From the NCBI RefSeq assembly GCF_000003815.2, contig NC_049986.1, positions 17,742,457 to 17,806,456 on the forward strand: a stretch of DNA of 64,000 nt, given 5' to 3'. Made by a program: the position numbers and the translations under genes. Each line of letters opens with the position of its first letter. Position 1 is the stretch's first letter. Below are positions 1-9,127 of this stretch, piece after piece. The notes under the pieces were generated by a model. The model had not been told where the DNA came from and did no database searches. It was given only the letters and a program-made list of their open reading frames with translations. Source of the stretch: Branchiostoma floridae. Its lineage: Eukaryota; Chordata; Leptocardii; Amphioxiformes; Branchiostomatidae.

Positions 1-432
1 CAGATCGCGATCTCTACTAAACGTCATTGTATTACTACACGTATCTTCTAATTTGAAGAAGTGAGTTCAATCTAACTCTGTGTGGCCAACAAGTCACATG
101 ACTATCAACCTATAACAGCTTGCATGCACTAGCAACTGTTGACGCCACTTTGATTGGTTGGTGGTCACCTGACTGCCTGAAGTGTCAGACCTGTTGAAGG
201 TGGCCCTTTCTAACGCATGGTTTCTCGCGTCTGTTTTTGTAGCTCCATACTCTGGTCATGGGCAAGGTACTGGTGTTTCCTCTTGTCATGTCCTACATAA
301 AAATAATGTATATATGATTTGGTCTAGTGCTAGAGAGTGGCCTGTTTCTTTGGGCATGCGGTGTCAAACATAGTCTTATTTATTTAAATTGCAAGTGTAA
401 TGTTTAGAACAATCTGTTTGAAAAAAATGAAA
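1..432. other. No recognised feature
   Basis: AT-rich sequence. Short open frames occur but show no family resemblance and no convincing splice sites. Confidence 0.5.
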
Positions 433-616
433 TACAGTCAAACCTGAGTGCTAGTGCCCACCAATACTGAAAGATGACCAGTTTCTGGTTGTCCTTTGAT
501 CATTTTTCCATTCACTAGTACTCAAGCTTGAACCATTCAAACTGCCTATAATGGCCACCCGTGTGCTGAATATGACTCAGTGGTCACTGTAAACAGGTTT
601 GACCATATGTACTGTA
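433..616. mobile_element. Short TIR element (Tc1/mariner-like MITE)
   Basis: The left end reads TACAGTCAAACCTG and the right end carries CAGGTTTGACC followed by TACTGTA. Internal matches such as the repeated 'gtggtcac' and 'tggccacc' type words also mirror each other. The arms are diverged, so this is an old non-autonomous DNA transposon. The superfamily is inferred from the end sequence; no clean target duplication was found. Confidence 0.45.
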
Positions 617-1082
617 ATCAAACCAAGAAGAGTGAAGCTTTTTTCTCTTTTTTTTTTCAAACTTTTTGTTCAAATTTCACTGAAATTTTCTGTACCAGCA
701 CCCTAATTGAACATTTTTCCCCAATTGTGGTAATTTCAGCAGTACTACAATTTACATGTACCACAGCAGGACATATCACTAACTTTTAAGTAACTGTTAA
801 CACCAATTGTACAAACTTACATTGTGCCCAGCATCGAAGCTTTAACCTATATTTAACAGTGCAATCTGAGACACATGTATGTAATGGCACCTATCATAAT
901 TTTGCAAGGTGACCCAAGGACTGCCACATAAAAATGTGATGCAATGAAAGAGATGTACTACGTAATGCACACTTCAGATATTCAAGTGTTCATGACATTC
1001 GCTTTCATTTTTTTTTTAGTGTGGCGTCTTAGGGTACCCAGCACAATTGTGATCTTTATGTTACATGTACTCATGCTACCGC

Positions 1083-1529
1083 TAGTTCACCTTTATCCGC
1101 GGGGCAACCTCTATCTGTTGTTCTTAAAAATCAGGAGGTTTAGGGATATCCAGTCAACGGACGATAGTTTCAAATTTCAATTTTTGCAAATGTTCCAGTT
1201 TGAAACCACTATCTACCGACTTAATCCTTAAACTGCCAGAGTTTCAGCCCTATAAAATGCTATAAGTACCAGGGTTGGCTGCTGACCTCTAAAAAGGAAC
1301 CCCCAAACAAGGCCGAAGTCCCTAACTTCTGGGGTTCGTGCGCTACGTGCGCGCAAAGCTGCTACTTCAGGGGAATATGCTGTCCCGGATATATTCGGGC
1401 ACGGCACACAGGGCATGTATATGTGTGCCGTATATATCCGGGTTTGGCAGTTTAAGGCAGTTAATATCCCCCAATGCCCTGTTTTTTAGAACAACGGATA
1501 TAGGTTACCCCACAGATAAAGGTGAACTA
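1083..1529. mobile_element. Inverted-repeat element with ~45-bp arms
   Basis: The arm at about 1083-1130 (GTTCACCTTTATC, then GGGGCAACCTCTATC, then GTTGTTCT) recurs inverted at about 1484-1529 with several substitutions. The two arms enclose a smaller, separate inverted-repeat element at 1232-1451. No coding potential is seen inside. Confidence 0.5.
1232..1451. mobile_element. TTAA-flanked MITE nested in the larger inverted repeat
   Basis: The ends ACTGCCA and TGGCAGT are inverse complements, flanked directly by TTAA at 1228-1231 and 1452-1455. A TTAA duplication is the hallmark of piggyBac-type insertion. Internally, CCCGGATATA at about 1384 pairs with TATATCCGGG at about 1432 as an imperfect hairpin. 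The terminal bases are not the classical piggyBac CCC/CAC, so the superfamily is tentative. Confidence 0.5.
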
Positions 1530-1844
1530 ACGTTACATGTACAAATGTATAAGAATGCTCTATAGCGAGGATAGATGGTATTGTGTACATTGTATATTCT
1601 AAAGTTTCAACAGTTTCAAGGAATAAGTTACAAACTTGGTTTAGCCCCCTTTGAATTAGATGGTGATCGCTCTGCGGCCTTACAGCGACCAAAATTGGAT
1701 TTGTGTGAGACAGTGTGACTCATAATTTGATAATGATATTATTATATTTCAGCCATACCATAGGTGTGGTGAAATGTATTGTATTCGTAATGTTTCTTTC
1801 TTTCTCCTGTCAAATCTTCAAATCGATTCAACTCCGTCGTTCCT

Positions 1845-2335
1845 AGACCGAATTACTTGAAATTTGGCACAATGGTAGAGTGGGTCAATAACCAGGTGAT
1901 TTTTTCTCATTTTTTTCATATCTTCCTTTAAAATGATTTTATTCATGTTTTTTTGCAATTTTTATGTACATTTTGCCCTCCTGTTCCCAGGTATTACAGC
2001 CGAATAACCTAAAATTTGGTACAGAGGTGCCTTGATCATATGCCCACAAATATCCAAAAACAATTTTGGCATACGGTACAGCAAAATGCTTAATTTTGGC
2101 ATTTTTTGCCCCAGAAATGACATTTTTGGCTCCTATACCCCCATTTTACAACCAAATGACCTTAAATTTGGTATAGGAGTCCCGTCTACATATGCACACA
2201 TGAATTCATTGACACCTTTGGCATACGGTACAACAAAATGCTTAATTTTGGAATTTTTTTGCCATTGTTTGACCAAAAACGTACGCTTTTGGCTCCTGTT
2301 CCCTGGTCTTTTTTGACCTACATTTTGGTAAATAG
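1845..2335. repeat. Degenerate tandem array, ~150-bp period
   Basis: Three to four copies of a diverged unit. The anchor (GAATAACCTAAAATTTGGTA-like) occurs near 1850, 2003, 2152 and 2315. The phrase GCATACGGTACA followed by AAAATGCTTAATTTTGG is repeated at about 2069 and 2221. There is no protein-coding signal. See 26249-27140 and 58300-58880 for arrays that share the anchor. Confidence 0.6.
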
Positions 2336-2439
2336 GTGCACTAGATATTCATTCAAATGACCCATGTATAATTTCTGGCATAAACCACTTCAAAATGATA
2401 TATTTGGGGACTTTTTTGGTAATTCTCCACTGGCCAGAG

Positions 2440-2465
2440 GGTCAACGACCTCAAGGTCGTTGACC
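2440..2465. repeat. Perfect 12-bp hairpin
   Basis: GGTCAACGACCT and its exact inverse complement are separated by only two bases (CA). No flanking duplication or gene association is seen. It could be a small element remnant or chance. Confidence 0.5.
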
Positions 2466-2589
2466 TCTCCCACCTGAAGACAGCATGTGCACATGTCTCT
2501 ATATACTAGTAACTTGATTAAAGAGGCAACCAATCACGTAGCCTGAGTCAACATCCCGAAGGGGATTGGCAGCCAATTAGTGAGCCCGG

Positions 2590-3335
2590 TGTTATCTGGA
2601 TGAGTCCATTCTGGCACGGAGGGGGTACATATTTTTTTAAATTCATCTTTGGACTGTTGATTATATAATGTCTCTCAATGGGAGTATTTTTGAACTGGAC
2701 TATTTTGCAATTTTACATGGGGTGTACTGGAAGAGTCCAATCTTGCATGGAGGGGGGCATTTTTTTAAAATTTGTTTATGGACTTTGGTGATTTGATATG
2801 TCAAAGTGTTTCAGTGTGGTTATTTTTTGACTGGTCAACTTTTTCAATTTTACATAGGTTGTGCTGGAAGAGTCGATCCTTACATGGGGGGATTTTTAAA
2901 ATCCATTTTTTGGGACTTTGGTGATTACGTCCAAGTCCAATTTAGCGGATGTATTTTTGGACTGCACAACTTTAAATGGGGCATCGCAAGAAGAGTCCAT
3001 TCTTGCATGGGGATGTTTTCAAATTTAGTTTTAGAAAGGTGATAATTCAATATTCCATTTTTAGTGGAAGTGTTTTTGGACTGGTTTATTTTACCTTTTC
3101 ATGCCTTTTTTGCTTAGTTCAACCTTGACCATGTTTTCAGTGAGAGTATTTCTGGACTGGTCAATTGTGCAAATTCACATGGGGTGCACTGGAAGAGTCA
3201 ATTCTTGCACTAGGAATTTTGTAAGATTCATTTTTGGGTGTCATTAAGTGTCATTAGTGGAAGTGACTTTTAAACAAAAGTGTTCGATTTTTGCACATGG
3301 GTGATTTTGGAATAGTCTGTTGTTGCATGGGGAGG
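2590..3335. repeat. Degenerate tandem array, ~120-135-bp period
   Basis: About six diverged units. The anchor GGAAGAGTCCATTCTTGCAT (and variants) occurs near 2600, 2731, 2868, 2990, 3190 and 3309. Each anchor is preceded by 'tttttggactggtca...' and followed by 'ggggg attttt'. The open frame running through part of the array is a by-product of the repeat. Confidence 0.6.
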
Positions 3336-3339
3336 GAGA

Positions 3340-4075
3340 TGGCTGAAATATGCTGCATTTGCTCTCAAGCAAATGTCGGCCTTTCTAGTTCCATATGTAA
3401 AAATATGATTCAAAAGACAATGAAGCACTCAAAGTGTAAAACAAACTCATCAATTATCTCTATTACATGTAAATCTCTGGTTGTTTAACAGTCAGTATGC
3501 CTATAGAGGAAAGGGGATGTAACTAACATATTAACCAAACTGTAGTTGGAAGTGGTTAGTGAGTGTATATTTTAGAAGGGCTGAAAATACCAACCTGCAA
3601 CTGGCAGAAAAGTTAATGGTACAGAAAAACAACTAAGCTAAAGAACACAGTTCATCCCAAGGACTGTTCTAATCGCATATTAGTTTTTTGACACTAGAAT
3701 TCTCAGGGTTTTGTCCTTGTTATCATAATGTTACTTTATTATTTGTTGTTGTCCTTGTCTTGTTGGTGGGTGATTTGTGTGGTGATTTTCTTTTTTACAT
3801 CTTCGTTGTAACACTTTCGAAAGGTGTGATCAGAAAAATTGACACCATGAACATTGTACCATGTTAGTATTCTAGACAGGCCACACTAATTTGATTTCTG
3901 GTTTCTCAGATTTTGTTGCTTGTAAAAACTGCGAGCATTTGGTGCGGTGATAGGTGCCCAGAATGGAACATGATCTTTTGTTTTTTCAGAAGGTAAAAAA
4001 GTTAAGAATGCAAATCCTAGAGCCTACAAATTAAATAAATGTGGCCTACAACAAAATTGAACACTTCAACCATAG
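3340..4075. other. No recognised feature
   Basis: AT-rich sequence upstream of the first recognisable exons at 4529. It may be intron of that gene, whose 5' part must lie upstream, but I find no exon here that splices in phase. Confidence 0.4.
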
Positions 4076-4421
4076 CAGGGCTCGAAATACTGGGTAAATG
4101 TGTACTTTAATTGGTGCACCCAAAACTGTAGCTTTGCACCCAAATATTTTCGTAGGTCTATGTAACATTGTAAACATATCAGTATAAATCATATTCTTGA
4201 CATCTAAGCGTCAGAAAAATAATAACACGTTTGTCATACACAAGTATGACAAACGTTTTATTAAGAATCTGATATTGGAATTTTGGTTCATCAAAATTTT
4301 TTAAAGCCCCAAAGCTGTGTGCGTGCCATTCCAACATTCTGCTTTATTTCTTGTAGTCATCCAAATTTTAAGCTTGGGTGCATCAGTGCACCTAAACCAA
4401 AAAAATGAAATTCGAGCCCTG
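4076..4421. mobile_element. hAT-like non-autonomous element (CAGGGCTCGAAAT ends)
   Basis: The left end CAGGGCTCGAAAT and the right end ATTCGAGCCCTG are inverse complements over 11-12 bases, typical of a widespread animal hAT group. Subterminal GTGCACC words are repeated near both ends. The middle contains a perfect 13-bp hairpin at 4227-4256 (ACGTTTGTCATAC, loop ACAA). Target duplications are decayed. The element at 7887-8804 shares the ends. Confidence 0.6.
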
Positions 4422-4528
4422 CGATGATAGGAATGTACAAATGTAGGAAGTAAAAATTGAAGATGATGATTATTTAATCTACAGAATGGCATTGAACTTC
4501 AGTAACCAGTGTTCCCCTGTCCCCACAG

Positions 4529-6758
4529 GGTGCCACTGTTGGACCCTCTGGCCAGAGAAACCCCCCTCTGCTGAGGCTGAAGGAGGAACAAAGGAGTGTG
4601 GAAGACAGACAAGGACTTACAGGTAAAGTATATGTAATATATATTGAACATACAACTAGAAAGGCCACATTTTCGACGAAAATGCGGAATGTCTCTGAAG
4701 TGGAGAAAAAAAGAAAAATCGTCAGAAAAGAAATGATAAGTTCACGTTACAGTTGTCACTGGTTTTCACAGTGATGACTGTAACATGAACTTATTATTGC
4801 CGACAACAAATAAATCGACAACTTTTTTTATGTGCACCTGCCGCCACCGTAAACATTTATTTCCCAGAACATGTTAAATTTTCTCAGACCGTGAAAGTTT
4901 GGTACCAAGAAGACAAAGTGAATAACAGTACACTTTGTTTCCTTTCTTTTTGTCTCCCAGCCGCCCAGAGCCTGTTCAGTAACACCATCCTGAGTAGTTC
5001 CTCCAGCGCGCCCAACCTACAGACCTACAACCCCAAGGCCACTGGCAGGAAGTTCTCTGCACCTCACGTCGTCACACCTGTCTCAGGTATGGCATGTCAA
5101 GTACTTAGGAATAACTGACGAAGACGGAAGGAAAATGTTCAGACTTAGCATGATGTGCAAAATGACCAATAAACTAGTGGATGTACCAACTGATAAGTAT
5201 CTGATACCACCTCGAAGAAGAACAAGGAATTGTCATGTGTTCAAGTACCAGAGTTACCAACCTAGGATTATTAAAAAATTTGTAGTTTCCCAGAACTATC
5301 ATGGAGTGGAATTTGTTATCACCAAGCACATAGCTGGATAGTTTTAAAGAACATTTGCAGATCTTTTTAAAGATGTATCCTAAATTTCTTTTCCCAGGGA
5401 TTGAGAGCTACTCTACTGTCCCCTCCATCCATCCCTTGGAGACTCTACATAACTCGCTGTCCCTGAAGCAGATTGACGACTTCTTCGGGTACGTCATCAA
5501 AGAGCCAAGTCGGCCCCAGACTCCCACCACCGTGTCTCCACCCAAGCCTTCCACACCGAACATGTACATTCCTCGCAAGGTATGCAACAGCTACTCATTG
5601 TTGATAATTAATATGAATTGAAAAAATTGAAAGTAAGGTAGTTTAGTATTTGATCTTCTCCAAGAAAAATGGTATATGAGTTTTTAGTACAAATGATTTT
5701 GTTTAGCATGAGACGCTCATCTTAAGACATGGAATTTTACAGTCTTAAATAGGCTCTCTATTGGATGCAAGTAGTGGACAAAGGTCAAGATGAAGAGAAT
5801 GTGTTGGGAGAAAAATCCTTAAAACCTTAAATCTTAACTTACTCATTCCATTGTTTATGTTCTTTTGGAGCTTCTCTGCCATGTCCTTTGCCATCAGGGT
5901 ATTTTGGTGTTCTCCCAGTCTTCTTCCTTTTCAGAAATTTATCAAACAATTTCCAGTATGGGTTCAACATGCCTTATTTCTTGTTCCTCTCTAAGTTTTG
6001 CCACAAATGTCTCCTCTGAACAGGTATTTCTATGTAAATCCAGTGTGATTTCTGTACCAGGACTGACTTCCTCTTTCAACATTTCTTCTTTATCTGTGTC
6101 CCAGGTGCTGCCCTCCAGCCTCCTGTTTGTAGAAAACGTGAACAGCAGCTGGCCGACCTCGGCAGCATCCAGCGCCGGCCCGTCCTCCCCAACCTCTGCA
6201 GAGAGAGACGTGGGGATCCAACTGGACAAGATGTTCGAACGGGGAATGATGGAAGCCGCTGAAAAATACCACATGGAGGATTCTCCAAGAGACGACGGGA
6301 GCAGCAGGTCAACACGGGGCGGGGAAGAGCAGCCCGGGAACAAGATGGCACCAGCACGGCATGATGGGAGTGGCAGACCTGGGAAGGAGAGCATCTCGGT
6401 GGCAATGCATGATGGGAGCGATGCAGCAAGCTGCCCCGGGAACGTCATGCCCGGTGGCCACCACAGCTCGGACATGGTGGACATCCCGTCCCCAATCCTG
6501 GAGGAGGGAGAGGTTCCCATGGAGACGAGCAGCGGAGAGAACAGCATGCAGACCAGCTGGGACGCTCTGCTGCTTCAGGAGGCGATAGCTGGCAGGACAG
6601 CAGCCAATGTGGACCACACGTCAAACTCAAACGGAGGAGAAAATGGATCTACGAGGGACCAAGAAATGGTGGCTGACACAAAGGCAAATCCAGAACCTCC
6701 TAGCCCCGTGGGAAGTGACCAAACTCTAACGAACTTGGAGACAAAGGAGCAATTATAG
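4529..6758 (+). CDS. Unrecognised Ser/Pro-rich protein, last four exons (5' incomplete)
   Basis: Exons are 4529-4622, 4961-5086, 5398-5579 and 6105-6758. Each is bounded by pyrimidine-rich AG acceptors and GT donors (GTAAAG, GTATGG, GTATGC), and the frame closes across all three junctions (phases 1, 1, 0), giving 351 residues before TAG at 6756. The product starts mid-protein with a charged stretch ([15 protein letters not shown]). Low-complexity Ser/Asn follows, then a short block that looks constrained ([19 protein letters not shown]), then Pro/Thr-rich sequence. The large last exon holds [17 protein letters not shown] and [20 protein letters not shown], ahead of a Gly/Ser/Asp-rich tail with repeated HDGS. 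No enzyme motif, membrane segment or signal peptide is visible. It is probably a largely disordered intracellular protein, but I do not recognise the family. The start codon lies upstream of the window or in an exon I could not find. Confidence 0.75.
4736..4794. repeat. Imperfect ~26-bp inverted repeat in an intron
   Basis: ATAAGTTCACGTTACAGT at the left matches the inverse of ACTGTAACATGAACTTAT at the right with one mismatch. The pairing continues inward through GTCACTG/CAGTGA. It lies between the exons ending at 4622 and starting at 4961 and is probably a small foldback MITE. Confidence 0.55.
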
Positions 6759-7325
6759 TGTAGTTGATATAATAGTAAGCAACTGGACTTCAGGTACAGT
6801 TTAGCACTACTTGTACATGAATGAAGTGTTTATTATTTGTATATATGGTGACATTTAAGAATGTTGTTCTAAGATTATCCCTGAAATGCAGCGTTTAAAT
6901 GGAGCATTTGAATGTCTTTGTCAGCTGTTGTTGTTTTTTGTTTCCTAATATGTGAGCAACATGGAACATTCCTAGCTGTAGGATCTGTTTGACTTGTACA
7001 TGTACTCCATTTTTTAAACGTTTGCAATTATGATTTAAAGTTTTGAGCCATGGAAAGCCATACTGACAACATGAATGTTTTGCCAAAGTTTAGGGGATGT
7101 TATGATAGGGATAGATACCAACACATTTTAAAGAGTGTATGATATATGTTTTGTATTTGAGAAGTATACTCTATGTAAACATGCATAGTAATTTATCTTA
7201 ACATACACAGTGTGTACATATGGAAGATGTTGTTGTCATATTTTCAGTGTGTAATATAAGAAGAAATGTACGGTAAGTTGTTTTAATTGACCTGTTCCAT
7301 GGAGGAATGGTGGAGAAATGTGTCA

Positions 7326-7331
7326 AATAAA
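7326..7331 (+). promoter_or_regulatory. Poly(A) signal AATAAA
   Basis: Canonical AATAAA about 570 bases after the stop codon at 6758, in AT-rich 3' UTR-like sequence. It is the first good signal on this strand after the stop. The inferred 3' UTR is 6759 to about 7345. Confidence 0.6.
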
Positions 7332-7473
7332 ATCTCTATTGAAAACATTGAAAGAAGGTCAGTTTGAATTCTTATAAATGTACGAAGAAAGTGGCAATTA
7401 AAGATCAGGAGGTGTGATGAAATGAAGGAGTGCAGAGGCATGGAGTCCATTTATTTTTGTGTAGCAAATGTGT

Positions 7474-7685
7474 TACTGTAAAAGCAGAAATGTTCATGGT
7501 GGATTAATGTTTGCGGTTTTCGCGGTCACCACTTTACCACGAACTTAAAACCACAGCGAACATTTTTCTATTATGGTATTAGACTGCAGTCTATGGTGTT
7601 ACCGCAAACTTGAATCCACTGCGAAAAGTCCCTTTTCCCGCTACCGCGAAACTAAATCCCCGCGAACCTAAATGCATTTACAGTA
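7474..7685. mobile_element. 212-bp MITE with TACTGTAAA ends
   Basis: Starts TACTGTAAAAGCA and ends TGCATTTACAGTA. The inside is rich in mirrored 'gcggttttcgcgg' and 'ccgcgaa' words, giving an overall foldback. It has no open frame. A TA flank suggests Tc1/mariner-like insertion; this is inferred. Confidence 0.65.
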
Positions 7686-7858
7686 TTTGGGATTTTAAGA
7701 CAATGAAAAGACATCATTTAAGGATATCTAATGTTTTAAAAATGTGATGTACCATAATCCAACTTGCTAAAAGACATTAACTTTTGCCAGATTAATGACA
7801 TCTACAGAAAATGTTTTCAAATAGAACGTTTATGACATAGGATATTCCTAAGGAAGGT

Positions 7859-9017
7859 TAGCCTCCTTTGAAGACTTTGGGCGGGGCAGGCCTCGAAATT
7901 AACTTTTTCCCCTACTGTCCCAGAAGTGTTCCCAAAAATAAATTCCAATCGTCCCGAAGTGAGGATGGATGGTCCCAAGTAGGAAGTGTATTACAACAAT
8001 AAATATAATGCTGAGTCAGACTCAGAGTACAAAATTTCTGTATAACTAATTGTCAATTACAAGTATATAATAAACTCAAAATCAACGCAGATTCAAACGT
8101 GTCTTCAGACAAACCAAACATAACAAGTGGAGGTTGGGAAAAAAAACTTTTAACTGGTGATTTTAGGCCATCAGAAGGACAATTATTATCTTCTGACATT
8201 AAAGATGTACACTGTTTGTGTAGAACTTTAAGACTTACATGTCGAATTTCCTTCTGAAGATTTTACTACTATAAATGCTGTGGCACGCAGCTGGGAAAAT
8301 CCTTTTTTTAACCTCCTTGGGAGAATCGAGCAGACCATCAGTAAATAAGCTGCCACCAAGCTCCCGTAACCCCAGTATATGACATACTATACACTATATG
8401 ACATATTACAGAGTCTAAAACGTTTCCAAAAATTTTTCTCTGGTAAAATGGCATTGTTTTCATTTTGTTTTTTGAGGTTCATGTGCCAGGATTTCCACGC
8501 ACAATGCGCTGTAATACACTAGACTTGGGGAGCACGGATCTAATTTGGGGGGCTTTTGAGAGTCGAAAACTGATTTTTTTCATTCTGCAAATTTGCAGAT
8601 TTATTTATTTTTCATCTGTAGTCTTGAAAATCTATGTGTAAATTGCAGATTGCAGACGGGTATTTCGAACACTGATGGGGTTTACATTCTGATGTTGATT
8701 ATTTTTCTATCGTCCCAAAAAAGGTCCCAAAGTGATTTTCTAGTGTTCCCGGCCAAAATTTTTGGTGCCCCGGGCCTATGGGACTATGTTAATTTCGAGC
8801 CCTGGCGGGGTTGGCTTTTATTTTATGCAGGCGTTGGCTGGTTCGCTAGTTTTAAAGTTGGCAAAGGTGCTCTCATGCCTGGAAAGGGAATTTGCCGTGG
8901 AACGCCCCAAAACTCCCTTTCCCAGCGTAAGAACCCTAGCCACCTACACTGTTGACACTAGCGCCCCCCCCCCCCATAAAATATAAGACAACCCTGTCCC
9001 GCTCGCGAAGGAGGCTA
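7859..9017. mobile_element. TIR element with long arms, split by a hAT insertion
   Basis: The left terminus TAGCCTCCTTTG (7859-7870) matches the inverse of CGAAGGAGGCTA (9006-9017). If the inner element at 7887-8804 is removed, the left arm continues into GTTGGCTTTTATTTTATG, which pairs with CATAAAATATAAGACAAC near 8977. The arms are then about 42 bp and the ancestral element about 240 bp. A C-run (about 12) at 8965-8976 lies near the right arm. Confidence 0.6.
7887..8804. mobile_element. hAT-like element nested in the TIR of the element at 7859-9017
   Basis: The ends CAGGCCTCGAAATTAAC and GTTAATTTCGAGCCCTG are inverse complements with one mismatch. They are flanked by an identical GCGGGG (7881-7886 and 8805-8810), which fits a shortened target duplication. 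The interior mirrors itself loosely ('gtcccaaa' and 'gttccc' words near both ends) and has no transposase frame. Confidence 0.65.
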
Positions 9018-9127
9018 GGTACATGTAGGAAAACGTCACTATCTCTATTGACTGGGCTTGTACGAACGGCCCTGGAAATGGAGTACGTATTGTAATATTG
9101 AACCATGGCACTTTTCGTTTGTGGTGT

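Noticed and set aside
5865-6104. Extension of the last exon upstream to the ATG at 5865
   Set aside because: The stretch before 6105 has intronic composition and ends in a good acceptor (TATCTGTGTCCCAG). Splicing from 5579 keeps frame, so the 5865 start is not needed.
5942-6630. Several 60-200-codon frames on the minus strand and in another plus frame
   Set aside because: Shadows of the GC-rich last exon at 6105-6758, whose frame is fixed by splicing phase.
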